A DNA stretch of 64,000 nt, taken from Puia dinghuensis (GTDB lineage Bacteria > Bacteroidota > Bacteroidia > Chitinophagales > Chitinophagaceae). Of this stretch, positions 37,060 to 46,493 are shown piece after piece. Position numbers and translations under genes: made by a program. Where the stretch lies: NCBI RefSeq assembly GCF_014642875.1, contig NZ_BMJC01000006.1, positions 62,001 to 126,000 of the forward strand, in the 5' to 3' direction. The notes beneath the pieces were generated by a model, which saw nothing but the letters and a program-made list of their open reading frames with translations, did no database searches and was not told where the DNA came from. Position 1 is the first letter of the stretch; each line of letters begins with the position of its first letter.

Positions 37060-40000
37060 TTAGAAACTAACGTTCACCCCTGCGTTATAAATACGTTGTT
37101 GCGGGTAGAACTGGCCCGAGCCGCTGGTGCCTTCCGGATCATAATCCTTCACCTTGGTGATGGTGAAGAGGTTGAAAGCGCTGGCATATATCCGTACCGA
37201 GGAGATCTTCGCCCGGGACAACACCTTGTTCCCTACGGTGTAGCCAAGCTGGACATTCTTCAGGCGAATAAAGGCGGAGTTGTTGAGCCAGAAGGTGCTG
37301 GGGTATAGCCCGCCATTGACGCTGGAAGATGCACGATCATCCACACGGGGATAGGTGCCGTTGGTATGGTTGGGGCTCCAGCGATTGTCCGCCCAGCTGC
37401 TGTAGAAATTGCCGATGGTGCCGGACTCGGGGAGAACGTATTGGCTGACCCTGGCCTGACCGGAGAAGATCATCGAAAGGTCCCAACGCTTATATCCACC
37501 GAAGAGCATCGCACCATAGACGATCTGGGGAATATTGCCATAGTCGGTACGAGTCTGATCTTTTGCCGAGATCGTGCCGTCGCCATTCACGTCCTTGTAG
37601 ATAAGATCACCAAGCTGTGCGTTAGGCAAGTGAGGATATTTGGCAAGGTCGGCGGCCGAACGGAAGATGCCGGTGGCCTGATAGAGCAGGTAGGTGTTCA
37701 AGGGCCGGCCGGTCTGGCGCTGATAGGGCAACACGCCGGCTGCCTCGTCGATGAAGACGATCTTGCTTTTGGCAAAGGTGAAGTTGCCGCCGATGCCGTA
37801 GCTGAAGTCCCCGACATGGTTGGCATAGGTGAGGGACGCTTCGAAGCCATTGCTGTTCACCTTTCCGATGTTCTCGGAGGGCGTCAGCGGGTCTCCGCCA
37901 TAGGGGTTCACGATACCGGATACCGCAGGTATGGAAGCGTTGCGCTGTGTCAGGATATCGCTCCGCTTCTGTTGAAAGTAGATGAACTCGAAGGTGAAGT
38001 TATTGAGGAAGGTGGCATTCAGGCCGATGTCCAGCTTCTTTGCCCGCTCCCACGTGATGTTCGGATTGGCCAGCTTCGTGATATCGATGCCCGGGTGGAC
38101 GGATCCCCCGAGGACATACTGGTTGTTGAAAGTATAGTTGTCGAAATACTGGAACAGGCCCACGTTGTCATTCCCCAGCGTGCCGTAGGAAGCGCGCAGC
38201 TTAAGATCGTTGATCGCCGGAAGGTGGAACCATTTTTCCTGCGTCAGCCGCCAACCACCGGAGATGGACGGGAAGAAGCCATATTGTTTGCCCGACGGGA
38301 AGGTGGACGAGCCGTCGATACGGGCCTGCAGCTCGAGGAGGTATTTCTCCTGGAAGTTGTAGGCGATGCGGCTGATATAGCTTTTACGGGTGAAGTTGTA
38401 GCTGCTGCCGCTGTTGTCCTTATCGGTGGACGCCGAGCCGCCCTGCGACAGTTCGGGGGTCAGCGCCGTGGGGAAGTTGAGCCGCGAAGCGCCGAAGAGG
38501 TCCTGGTGGTTCTTGCTTTGTTCGTAAGCTACGAAGGCATCCAGGTGATGGTCCCCAAACTGCCGGACGTATTTCAGCTTGATATTCGAAGTGATGAGGC
38601 TGGTATTCGCCTGACTCTCGGAAAGGGTCGCCAGGCCGTTGGAACCGCCTACGACAACGGCGTTGTACGCCTTCGCCGAGGAATCATAGGAATAAAGGTT
38701 ATAGGGTTTGCTGAAGGATTTGTTGAAGCTGAAGGATTCATCCGTTGACATGAAACCCTCCACCGAAAGTCCTTTGACACCCGGAATGGAATAGGAACCT
38801 TTCAGGATACCATTGAAAACATAGGTAGGGTTCTCCGTTGTCCCGCCGATGGAAGTCTCCTGTGTGAGAGGGTTGTAGTTCTCGATGCCGGTGGTGTATA
38901 GCCCGTTGGGATACTGGGCCAGGACGGTGGGATAGGCGCGATAGACAGCTCGGAAGATGTCGCCAGCGGCAGTTGCCGGGAACAGGCGGTGTTCCTCGCG
39001 GCCGTTGAGATTGAGGCTTACCTTCAGCCGGGGGGTGACGGTGGCTTCGATGTTGCCGCGGAAATTATATTGATCGTAATGCGTCACGCCATTCTTGTAC
39101 AAACCATCCTGGCTGAGCGTACCCAGGGATAGAAAATATCTTATGTTCTCAGAACCGCCGGATACGGAGAGATTATGCTGGCTCTGGGGAACATACGAAC
39201 GCAGGGATAGCCCCCGCCAGTCCGTGTTAGGGTAATAAAAGGGATCGGAGCCGTCCCTGAACTTCTGGATCTGGGCGTCGGTGTAGATCTGGTTGAGGCC
39301 GCCTGTTGGGTTATCATAATACCGGATCTCGTTCATCAGCGTCCCATATGTGGCAGAGTTGGCAAGGCTGGGCAGGCGGGTGGGCGAGGAGAGTCCATAA
39401 TTGAAACTATAATTGATAACAGGTTTTCCGGCCTTCCCCTTTTTGGTAGTGATCAGGATGACCCCGTTGGCCGCCCGGCTTCCGTAGACGGCAGCCGAAG
39501 CGTCTTTCAGGATGGAGAAGCTCTCGATATCGTGGGCATCGAGCCGCTCGAGACCGCCGATCTGGCCCGGGACATCGTCCACGACGATGAGGACGTCGTT
39601 GCTGCCGGTGGTGGCGAGACCACGGATGAGGATACCGGAGCCGTCATACCCGGGTTCGCCGGAAACGTTGTTGGCGATCAACCCGGAAAAACGCCCGGCC
39701 AGGCCATTGGAAAGATTCACCTGGGGGCTCTTGGCAACGTCTGCACCTTGTACAACAGAGATAGAGCCGGTGAGGGTAGCCTTTTTCTGTGTGCCGTAAC
39801 CGACTACGACGACGTCACCCAGCGTTTTTTCATTCGACTCCATTTCTATAGTAAGGGAGGTTCGTCCTCTTACGGACAGCTCCTGTGGACTATAGTTGAG
39901 ATGGCTGATGACCAAAACGGCATCGGATGGAGCGCGAAACTGAAAGACACCATTGGAATCCGTCGTAGTAGCGATGTTCTTACCTTTTACCATCACGGTA

Positions 40001-40146
40001 GCGCCGGCGACCGGGGTCCCGGCGGAAGCGATCTTCCCATGTACGGTGATGAGATTGTCCTGGGCCATTAGTGCAGGAGGTAAGAATAGGGCGAGAAGGA
40101 GCGCAAAATGCCAGATACGGCATGGAATGGCAGTTCTTTTTTTCAT
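37060..40146 (-). CDS. SusC/RagA-family TonB-linked outer membrane receptor
   Basis: 1028 residues. Signal peptide (IWHFALLLALFLPPALMAQ), carboxypeptidase-regulatory-like domain (VHGKIASAGTPVAGATVMVK), plug with the canonical GDVVVVGYGTQKKATLTGSI and LERLDAHDIESFSILKDASA, and a C-terminal barrel ending YNAGVNVSF. Oligosaccharide importer of the HTCS-controlled PUL. The 130 bp between the HTCS stop and this start must hold its promoter and the HTCS binding site; I see no clear -7 box there. Confidence 0.96.
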   Translation of the reverse strand: MKKRTAIPCRIWHFALLLALFLPPALMAQDNLITVHGKIASAGTPVAGATVMVKGKNIATTTDSNGVFQFRAPSDAVLVISHLNYSPQELSVRGRTSLTIEMESNEKTLGDVVVVGYGTQKKATLTGSISVVQGADVAKSPQVNLSNGLAGRFSGLIANNVSGEPGYDGSGILIRGLATTGSNDVLIVVDDVPGQIGGLERLDAHDIESFSILKDASAAVYGSRAANGVILITTKKGKAGKPVINYSFNYGLSSPTRLPSLANSATYGTLMNEIRYYDNPTGGLNQIYTDAQIQKFRDGSDPFYYPNTDWRGLSLRSYVPQSQHNLSVSGGSENIRYFLSLGTLSQDGLYKNGVTHYDQYNFRGNIEATVTPRLKVSLNLNGREEHRLFPATAAGDIFRAVYRAYPTVLAQYPNGLYTTGIENYNPLTQETSIGGTTENPTYVFNGILKGSYSIPGVKGLSVEGFMSTDESFSFNKSFSKPYNLYSYDSSAKAYNAVVVGGSNGLATLSESQANTSLITSNIKLKYVRQFGDHHLDAFVAYEQSKNHQDLFGASRLNFPTALTPELSQGGSASTDKDNSGSSYNFTRKSYISRIAYNFQEKYLLELQARIDGSSTFPSGKQYGFFPSISGGWRLTQEKWFHLPAINDLKLRASYGTLGNDNVGLFQYFDNYTFNNQYVLGGSVHPGIDITKLANPNITWERAKKLDIGLNATFLNNFTFEFIYFQQKRSDILTQRNASIPAVSGIVNPYGGDPLTPSENIGKVNSNGFEASLTYANHVGDFSYGIGGNFTFAKSKIVFIDEAAGVLPYQRQTGRPLNTYLLYQATGIFRSAADLAKYPHLPNAQLGDLIYKDVNGDGTISAKDQTRTDYGNIPQIVYGAMLFGGYKRWDLSMIFSGQARVSQYVLPESGTIGNFYSSWADNRWSPNHTNGTYPRVDDRASSSVNGGLYPSTFWLNNSAFIRLKNVQLGYTVGNKVLSRAKISSVRIYASAFNLFTITKVKDYDPEGTSGSGQFYPQQRIYNAGVNVSF

Positions 40147-40276
40147 GATAGCAAGCCAGTTTGTTTATTATAATTGGTTCAGTCCTGCCTGTGCAGGGTA
40201 ATCATCTGTTGTAAAATTCAGGCTTATCGAGGGGGTAAATGGGGGACAAATCGGAAAAAAAGGGGGGGTAAAATGG

Positions 40277-43200
40277 CTATTCTCTAGGGATAACCGTCAA
40301 ATCCCGGTTAAAGAGAGGCCGGTATTTCTTAATATATTCAGAAGGGGTCATCCCGAATGTTTTGATGAATTGCTCCCGGAAATATTTGACATCCCCCATG
40401 CCGACCTGGAAGGCTGCCTGGTTGATGTTCATTTCTTCCCGCAACATGAGAACAGCCGACCGGCGCAGGCGGATCTGCCGAATGAAGGCTACTGCCGACT
40501 GGCCGGAGATGGATTTTATCTTATGGTAGAGCGCCCGGTGGCTCATGCCCATCGCTTTCGCAAATTTTTTAATATTAAAATCCTCCTTATCTATGTTATC
40601 TTCTACCACCTGGATGCACTTTGCCAGGAAATGTTTGTATCCGACGGGCACCTTCACCGTGGATTCCCGGAGCGTAATGCTGTCGAAAAAGTATTTCTGC
40701 AGGATATTCCGGTTGCGAAGCACTGTGTCGACCTTTGTCTGCAGGAGGTGGGCGTCAAACGGTTTGGTGATATAATCGTCGGCCCCACCCTGTAATCCTT
40801 TAAGGCGCATCTCGTCGCTGGTGGCGGCGGTGAGCAGGATGACGGGGATATGTCCCAGGGTTTCCGAGTTCTTGATCCGGGTACAGAGGGTTATCCCATC
40901 CATGTCCCCCATTTGGACGTCGCTGATGATCAGATCGGGCATCTGGTCTTCCGCCAGCGCCAGCCCTTCTTCCCCGCTGGAGGCTTCCATGACCACGTAC
41001 TGCTGCTCGAATAACCTTCGAAGGTATTCCAGGATCTCGCGGTTGTCGTCAACGAGCAGGATCGATCTTCTTTCGCTGACCAATTCTTCCGGCTGCCGGC
41101 CCTCGCCGGGGGCCCCGGCTTCCTCCCTTTTTGTTTGGGCGACAGGTTCGGCATCCGCGGCCAGTTCTTCGAGCAAGTGGTTGTTGGCGGCAAGCTCCTT
41201 GCCATCTCCCATAGGGCCAGGTGCAGCCGCGGGCGATGTGGCAAGGGGTGCAGGAAGGACGATCGAAAAGGCGGTGCCTTTCCCCAGGGTGCTGTCGACG
41301 TGGATGTTGCCCTTGTGGGCGTCGATGAAGTTCTTTACCAGGAAAAGCCCGATGCCAAACCCTAATGATCTTCCCTGTTGAGCATGTTGCGCATCGCCCT
41401 GGCGGAACTTATCAAAGATGAAGGCCTTCTCTTTTTCATCGATGCCGCAGCCGCTATCCTCCACGCGGATGCAGACAGTTGCCTGGGTATGCTCCAGGCT
41501 AAGGACGATGGTCCCACCCTCGGGGGTAAATTTGAAGGCGTTGGACAACAGGTTGAACAGGGCGATCTCGATCTTCTCATAGTCGCCGGCGATCTCGAGG
41601 GGCCCTGCCGGTGCGTCGAGGCGATAGTCGATGTGGCGCGCCTTTGCCTGCTGGAGGAAGAGGGCGTATACTTCCCGGCAGATTGCCGTCATATCGATGC
41701 GGGTGATATTCAGCACGTCCATGTTGCTATCCGCTTTGCGGAAGAGCAGCAATTGGTCTATCAGGCTCAGCAGCCGCCGGGCGTTGCGATAGGCCGTGGT
41801 GAGCCCGCTGGATTCCGCCGTCGGGGTATTATCCCGCACCCATTGTTTCAAGGGGTTGATGATGAGGGTGAGGGGCGTCCTGAACTCATGCGAGATGTGC
41901 GTAAAGTAGGAAAGCTTGCGTTCGGCGATCTCCTTTTCCTTTTCGTTTTCGAGATGCGCCAGCCGAATTTCGTATTTAAGCCGTTCTTTATTCCGGGCAT
42001 AGGTGACGTAGACAAATATCCCCGAGCAGATGGTGAGCGCATACAGCAGGTAAGCCCACCAGGTGCGGTACCAGGGTGGCAGCACCGTGATGCGGAGCAC
42101 CGGCGTCGCAGTCCCCCACTCCCCGGCAGTATTGGTGTTCTTTATGCTCAGGACATAGCTGCCTTCCGGAAGCCTTGTGTAGGTGGCGGTGCGCTGGTCG
42201 CCTGCGCTGAGCCAGGTCTTGTCCCAGCCTTCCAGCTTATAGGTGTAGTTGATCTTATCGGTCGAATTGTATTCCAGCGCCGCATAATCGACGGAAATGG
42301 TATTTTGCTCGAAGGGGACGGTAATTTCCTTTATGGCTCCCGCATCGGCGCGCGTGATCCAACGGGTATTGGCCGTCACCGGCTCGTTGTTGATGCGAAT
42401 GCCAGTCACCTGTAAGACCGGGGCATCCGTGTAGCTCTGTACGCTGTCGGGATAGAAAATGTTGAATCCCCGGATGCCGCCGAAGAGAAATTCGCCCGAT
42501 CGCAGGACTCCCGCGGCCTTGTAGGAGAACTGATTGCTTTGGAGGCCGTCATCCTGCATGAAATTGCGGGCCGTCATGCGCCGGGTGTTGAAGCGAATGA
42601 GGCCGTTGAAGGTGCTGATCCACAGATTAGCTTCCTTGTCCTCGAGCATTTGCAGGATGGCGTTGCTCGACAGCCCGTCCGCGTCTGTATACCGGACGAA
42701 TTTTCCCCTGTCGCGATCGAACAACAGCAGGCCACCGCCGTCCGTACCAACCCAGAAATTCCCATGCGCGTCTTCCCTGATGCAGCGAACGGGATAGCCT
42801 GTCGGATAAAATACGTGCTTTTTGCCTGTCCGGTCTATCTTCACCAGGGCCGTGTAGGTTCCGCCCCAGAAATTGCCATTCCGGTCTTCCGCGAGACATT
42901 GCAGGTTGCTGAGACCGGCAGGGTCGAGCGCTTCAAAGTGATCGTTGCCGGGGTTGTAGCAATAGAGGGTGCCGTTGTTGCTCGTGCTCACCCAAAGGCA
43001 GTGAGCCTTATCCTCATACACGAGCCATACGTTGTTCTCTTCACTCCGGGTGAGCGGGTTGTAACAGGTGTAGCGTCTGAACGACCGCACCGACGGGATG
43101 TAGCGGTTGACGCCGCCGTACCAGGTGCCTACCCAGGTGGTCTGGTGGCTGTCTTCCAAAATGGAGGTGATGAAATCGCTGCTGATGGACCCGTCACCGG

Positions 43201-44362
43201 TGTGGCTGGCGGTGTAGGCGATGCAGGAATTGGTCTTGCGGTTCCAATACCGGAGGCCTGCGCCATCAGTACCGACCCAGATGTTGCCGTCGGCCGCTTC
43301 GCAGAAGGAGAAGATGAAATTATTGATCTGCCCATAAGCGTTATTCGTGGGAAAACGATGCACCTCGAATGGGTTGCGCTGCGGATCGATGATATTTACA
43401 CCGCCGCGAAGCGTACCGATCCATTTCCTATTCTCTTTATCCTCATAAATGGCAAAGACCGAATTGCTGCTCAGACCCTGCTGCCCGTGGGGGAAGGAAA
43501 GGGGTTGCGCCTTGTTCTCACCGGGATGGAGCAGCAGGATGCCGCTGCCATCGCAGGCTATCCAGAGAATGCCCTGCCTGTCGGTGTAGAGGTTGACCAC
43601 TTTGCTGCTGACGGGAAGGTAGTTGCCGGAAATGGCGCCGTGGGCGACATCATATTTATAGAGGCCGCTATCGGTTCCCAACCAGACATCGCCCTGCCGG
43701 TCGGTAGTGATGCAACTGGTTCTGGCGCTGGCCGGGGAAACCAGCCGGAGCCCGGTCGCTTCGTAGCGATAAAGGCCATTGCCCTGGACGAATATCCAAT
43801 ACCGCCGGTTGACAGAGTCGGCGGCTACCGCGGCGGCTTCATAGAAAGGCGCGCCTGCCAGTGACAGCTGGGAGCCACGACCAGCGGTGTCGAACTCGAA
43901 CAGTCCCAGGTGTTCGGTGCCGACCAGGATGCTGTCGTTCGATACGGTTTTGATGTAGAGAATATTATCTGTCAGCGGCTGAAGCGTCCTGGTGCGGGCG
44001 ATGGTGTAGCGGGGCGTCTTAAATGTCTCCGTCACCGGGTTGAAGATGCTCAGCCCTTTACGGCCACCAACCCAGATGCGGTTGTCCGGGGCCCCTTCTA
44101 TCCGGTTGATATTATTGTCGGCAAGAGAGCTGGTGTCACCGATGCGATTGCGGAAGATCTTGAATTTATACCCGTCGTAGCGATTGAGTCCATCATACGT
44201 TCCAAACCACATGAACCCCTTGTTGTCCTGATAGATCTGGGTGACGGCATTATTTGAAAGGCCATTTTCGATGCCAAGATAGCGAACCGAACCCTGGGCA
44301 AGGGCGGTGGTGATGGCAAGCAGCGTCAGCAGTGGCAGGAGGCAGACTTTTTTCGTGTTCAT
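40277..44362 (-). CDS. Hybrid two-component system (HTCS) sensor kinase-response regulator with AraC output
   Basis: 1361 residues, the full HTCS layout in one chain. Signal peptide; two seven-bladed periplasmic propellers made of two-component regulator propeller repeats (about 30-690, such as GTYDGLNRYDGYKFK); Y_Y_Y domain (about 690-760); a transmembrane helix at about 770-790; HisKA with H825 in HISHEFRTPLTLI; HATPase (about 940-1050); receiver with D1148 in LIISDVQMGDMDG; AraC-type double HTH (about 1250-1355, GVGDVKYF-like second HTH GMGDVKYFREQFIKTFGMTP). HTCSs bind a specific oligosaccharide in the propeller dimer and activate the adjacent susC operon, here the genes at 32460-40146. 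Confidence 0.97.
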   Translation of the reverse strand: MNTKKVCLLPLLTLLAITTALAQGSVRYLGIENGLSNNAVTQIYQDNKGFMWFGTYDGLNRYDGYKFKIFRNRIGDTSSLADNNINRIEGAPDNRIWVGGRKGLSIFNPVTETFKTPRYTIARTRTLQPLTDNILYIKTVSNDSILVGTEHLGLFEFDTAGRGSQLSLAGAPFYEAAAVAADSVNRRYWIFVQGNGLYRYEATGLRLVSPASARTSCITTDRQGDVWLGTDSGLYKYDVAHGAISGNYLPVSSKVVNLYTDRQGILWIACDGSGILLLHPGENKAQPLSFPHGQQGLSSNSVFAIYEDKENRKWIGTLRGGVNIIDPQRNPFEVHRFPTNNAYGQINNFIFSFCEAADGNIWVGTDGAGLRYWNRKTNSCIAYTASHTGDGSISSDFITSILEDSHQTTWVGTWYGGVNRYIPSVRSFRRYTCYNPLTRSEENNVWLVYEDKAHCLWVSTSNNGTLYCYNPGNDHFEALDPAGLSNLQCLAEDRNGNFWGGTYTALVKIDRTGKKHVFYPTGYPVRCIREDAHGNFWVGTDGGGLLLFDRDRGKFVRYTDADGLSSNAILQMLEDKEANLWISTFNGLIRFNTRRMTARNFMQDDGLQSNQFSYKAAGVLRSGEFLFGGIRGFNIFYPDSVQSYTDAPVLQVTGIRINNEPVTANTRWITRADAGAIKEITVPFEQNTISVDYAALEYNSTDKINYTYKLEGWDKTWLSAGDQRTATYTRLPEGSYVLSIKNTNTAGEWGTATPVLRITVLPPWYRTWWAYLLYALTICSGIFVYVTYARNKERLKYEIRLAHLENEKEKEIAERKLSYFTHISHEFRTPLTLIINPLKQWVRDNTPTAESSGLTTAYRNARRLLSLIDQLLLFRKADSNMDVLNITRIDMTAICREVYALFLQQAKARHIDYRLDAPAGPLEIAGDYEKIEIALFNLLSNAFKFTPEGGTIVLSLEHTQATVCIRVEDSGCGIDEKEKAFIFDKFRQGDAQHAQQGRSLGFGIGLFLVKNFIDAHKGNIHVDSTLGKGTAFSIVLPAPLATSPAAAPGPMGDGKELAANNHLLEELAADAEPVAQTKREEAGAPGEGRQPEELVSERRSILLVDDNREILEYLRRLFEQQYVVMEASSGEEGLALAEDQMPDLIISDVQMGDMDGITLCTRIKNSETLGHIPVILLTAATSDEMRLKGLQGGADDYITKPFDAHLLQTKVDTVLRNRNILQKYFFDSITLRESTVKVPVGYKHFLAKCIQVVEDNIDKEDFNIKKFAKAMGMSHRALYHKIKSISGQSAVAFIRQIRLRRSAVLMLREEMNINQAAFQVGMGDVKYFREQFIKTFGMTPSEYIKKYRPLFNRDLTVIPRE

Positions 44363-44468
44363 TTGACAATTATACGGCAGCAGAATCCCGTAAAGGTAGG
44401 GGTTTTACCGGATTCCGTTTGTAGTAAGCGATGCAAACAGCCCTGATTTAAATAAAATTAACGGGTGG

Positions 44469-44492
44469 CGTTATATATTGCGTTATATAACG
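44469..44492. promoter_or_regulatory. Tandem CGTTATATA repeats forming a 12-bp palindrome: probable operator
   Basis: CGTTATATATTG (44469-44480) is followed directly by CGTTATATAACG (44481-44492). The second is a perfect 12-bp palindrome and the first shares nine bases with it, at a 12-bp period. It lies in the gap between the HTCS gene and the small barrel gene, about 30 bp before the latter. Symmetry and spacing suggest a dimeric regulator site; the cognate protein is unknown. Confidence 0.45.
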
Positions 44493-44523
44493 TATTTTGG
44501 TGCCTTCCATAACTAACAAGCGC

Positions 44524-45066
44524 ATGAAAAAGAGCATTTTCCTCCTCGCCATTTTAGTAAGTTTACTTGTAGCCAATCGCGTATCTGCCCAATCCGCCGC
44601 CGCAGCCGACAGCGTAAGGTATCATGTTGTCAAAACCTACCTGAGCTTTATCATTCCCTGGGTGACCATCAACAAGAACACCACCACCACTGAATTTCAG
44701 TCAGGGACGACCATCGGCTTTCCCGTCGGCGTCAACGTATATTTTAGTAAACATCTCGGTTTCAGCTATGAGATCACCCCATCGGTGACCTGGAAGCACC
44801 CGACCGGCAAAGAGGCTACGAGCCAAACGAGTAACCTGCTGATCGACCCCGGGGTGATCTTCCGTTTCTCGCATGGCTTCAATATTATTCCCCGCCTGGC
44901 TTTCGAGACCCAGGGACGCTTTGGGTTCACGCCCGTCTTTAATAAAGTGTATGCCCGGACACGGGATGTAGATTACTGGTTTTCGGTATCGCTGCCTGCG
45001 CGCTTTGGCAACAACTTACCTGCCTCCGTCGGCGCTAATCTGCAGATAGGTTTTACGTTCAATTAG
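44524..45066 (+). CDS. Small outer membrane beta-barrel protein
   Basis: 180 residues from ATG 44524 (MKKSIFLLAILVSLLVANRV is a signal peptide); the frame extends nine codons upstream from a GTG with no signal character. The body alternates hydrophobic strands (LGFSYEITPSVTWK, GVIFRFSHGFNIIPRLAFE) and ends LQIGFTFN with a terminal-aromatic barrel signature. Eight-stranded OmpW/OmpX-like size. Its stop overlaps the stop of the convergent aminotransferase gene. Function not known. Confidence 0.75.
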   Translation: MKKSIFLLAILVSLLVANRVSAQSAAAADSVRYHVVKTYLSFIIPWVTINKNTTTTEFQSGTTIGFPVGVNVYFSKHLGFSYEITPSVTWKHPTGKEATSQTSNLLIDPGVIFRFSHGFNIIPRLAFETQGRFGFTPVFNKVYARTRDVDYWFSVSLPARFGNNLPASVGANLQIGFTFN

Positions 45067-46493
45067 GACGCCACGGTGCTTTCGACCGCATCCATAATAT
45101 AATGGATATCGGCGTCGGTCATGGTGGGATGAAAGGATAGCCTTATCCAGCCGGGCTTGCTGTTGATGTCACCCGCCCGGAGGCGATGCCATATTTTGTA
45201 CGACCGGGGTTTATCGATATTCAGCAGCAGATGACCATAGGGACCCGCACAACTGCAGCCGCCTCTCGCCTGGATGCCGAACCGGTCGTTCAGCAACTGC
45301 ACAATGTGGTCGTGGTGGGCGCCGTCGACGATGAAGGAGATAATGCCAAGACGTTCGCGGTTATTTTCGGCGAGAATGTGGATGCCGGGGATGGCTTCGA
45401 AGCGGTCGAAGAGGATTTTGAGCATTTCGGTTTCACGCCGGCGAATGTTGTCTATTCCCATTTCTTCTTTGAGCTGGATGCACATAGCCGCTTTTATCCC
45501 CTGGAGGATAGGCGGAGTGCCGCCGTCTTCGCGCTGCTGGATGTCCGGGGTATACTCGTGTTCTTTCCACGGGTTGCTGTAAAGGATGGTGCCGCCGCCC
45601 GGGTGGTCGGGGACGCGGTTGTTGCAGAGTCCTTTATTAACGATCAATACTCCCGGAGTACCCGGGCCGCCCAGGAATTTGTGACAGGAGAAATAGATCG
45701 CATCCAGCCGGGCGGAAGGTTCTTCGGGATGCATATCGATGTGAACGTAGGGCGCGCTGCTGGCAAAGTCGACGAAGCAAAGTCCGTCGTATTCATGCAT
45801 CAGCGTGGCGATGGCATGATAGGGTGTTTCGATGCCCGTAACGTTGGAGCAGGCGGTGACAGCGGCGATCTTTATCTTCCGATGACGGTGTTGCTCCAGC
45901 AGTTGCCGGAGATGTCGCAGGTCGACATTTCCGTTGCCGTCGGGTCGGATCATTTCCACCGTGGCGAGGGTCTCCAGCCAGCTGATGTGGTTGCTATGGT
46001 GCTCCATATGGGTCACCAGGATAAGAGGCCTCGACGCCTCTTCCCGCGGCAGGAATTGCAGATAGTCGCTGGTCTTTTCGGACAGCCGGAGGCCGAGCAT
46101 CCGTTGCAGCTTATTCACGGCGGCCGTCATCCCGCTGCCGCAGAAAAGCAGGATATCGACCGCACTGGCATGAACATGTTCCTTAATAACGGTTTTGGCC
46201 CCTTCGTATGCCGCTGACATCCGCCTCCCCGTGATGGTCGTTTCCGTGTGGGTGTTGCCAAAGAAAGGCAGGATCTCTTCCAGCAGCCGTTGCTCGATTG
46301 GCCGGTAGGCCCTGCCGCTTGCCGTCCAGTCCGCATATACCATTTTTTTGCGGCCAAAAGGAGTATCGAAGTGCTGGTCCTGGCCGATGATGTTCCGGCG
46401 AAATGGGGCGAACCAGGTTTCGAGGGAGCTATTTTGCTTTTGCGGTGGTGTAGAGGCCAAAGAGATCATACGGTTTCCTGTTATAGTATCCAT
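45063..46493 (-). CDS. Class V aminotransferase-fold PLP enzyme (cysteine-desulfurase-like)
   Basis: 476 residues. Fold-type I class V: DWTASGRAYRPIEQRL near the N-terminus, HMEHHSNHISWLE, and the Schiff-base lysine K272 in YFSCHKFLGGPGTPGV. Family members include cysteine desulfurases, selenocysteine lyases and isopenicillin-epimerase-like enzymes; the precise reaction is not determined. A CSCAGP-like GGCSCAGPYGHL near the C-terminus could hold the cysteine needed by desulfurases. The start lies 65 bp inside the 3' end of the upstream DUF4395 gene. The N-terminal residues before the fold (SLETWFAPFRRNIIGQDQHF) look family-like, so the overlap appears real. Confidence 0.88.
   Translation of the reverse strand: MDTITGNRMISLASTPPQKQNSSLETWFAPFRRNIIGQDQHFDTPFGRKKMVYADWTASGRAYRPIEQRLLEEILPFFGNTHTETTITGRRMSAAYEGAKTVIKEHVHASAVDILLFCGSGMTAAVNKLQRMLGLRLSEKTSDYLQFLPREEASRPLILVTHMEHHSNHISWLETLATVEMIRPDGNGNVDLRHLRQLLEQHRHRKIKIAAVTACSNVTGIETPYHAIATLMHEYDGLCFVDFASSAPYVHIDMHPEEPSARLDAIYFSCHKFLGGPGTPGVLIVNKGLCNNRVPDHPGGGTILYSNPWKEHEYTPDIQQREDGGTPPILQGIKAAMCIQLKEEMGIDNIRRRETEMLKILFDRFEAIPGIHILAENNRERLGIISFIVDGAHHDHIVQLLNDRFGIQARGGCSCAGPYGHLLLNIDKPRSYKIWHRLRAGDINSKPGWIRLSFHPTMTDADIHYIMDAVESTVAS

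Noticed and set aside
37366-38748. 460-residue plus-strand open frame antisense to susC.
   Set aside because: Explained by codon bias of the susC gene on the other strand; composition shows long Gly/Val/Ile/Asp runs with no recognisable domain.
42539-43864. 441-residue plus-strand open frame antisense to the HTCS propellers.
   Set aside because: Mirror of the repetitive propeller coding; the HTCS frame has full domain support.
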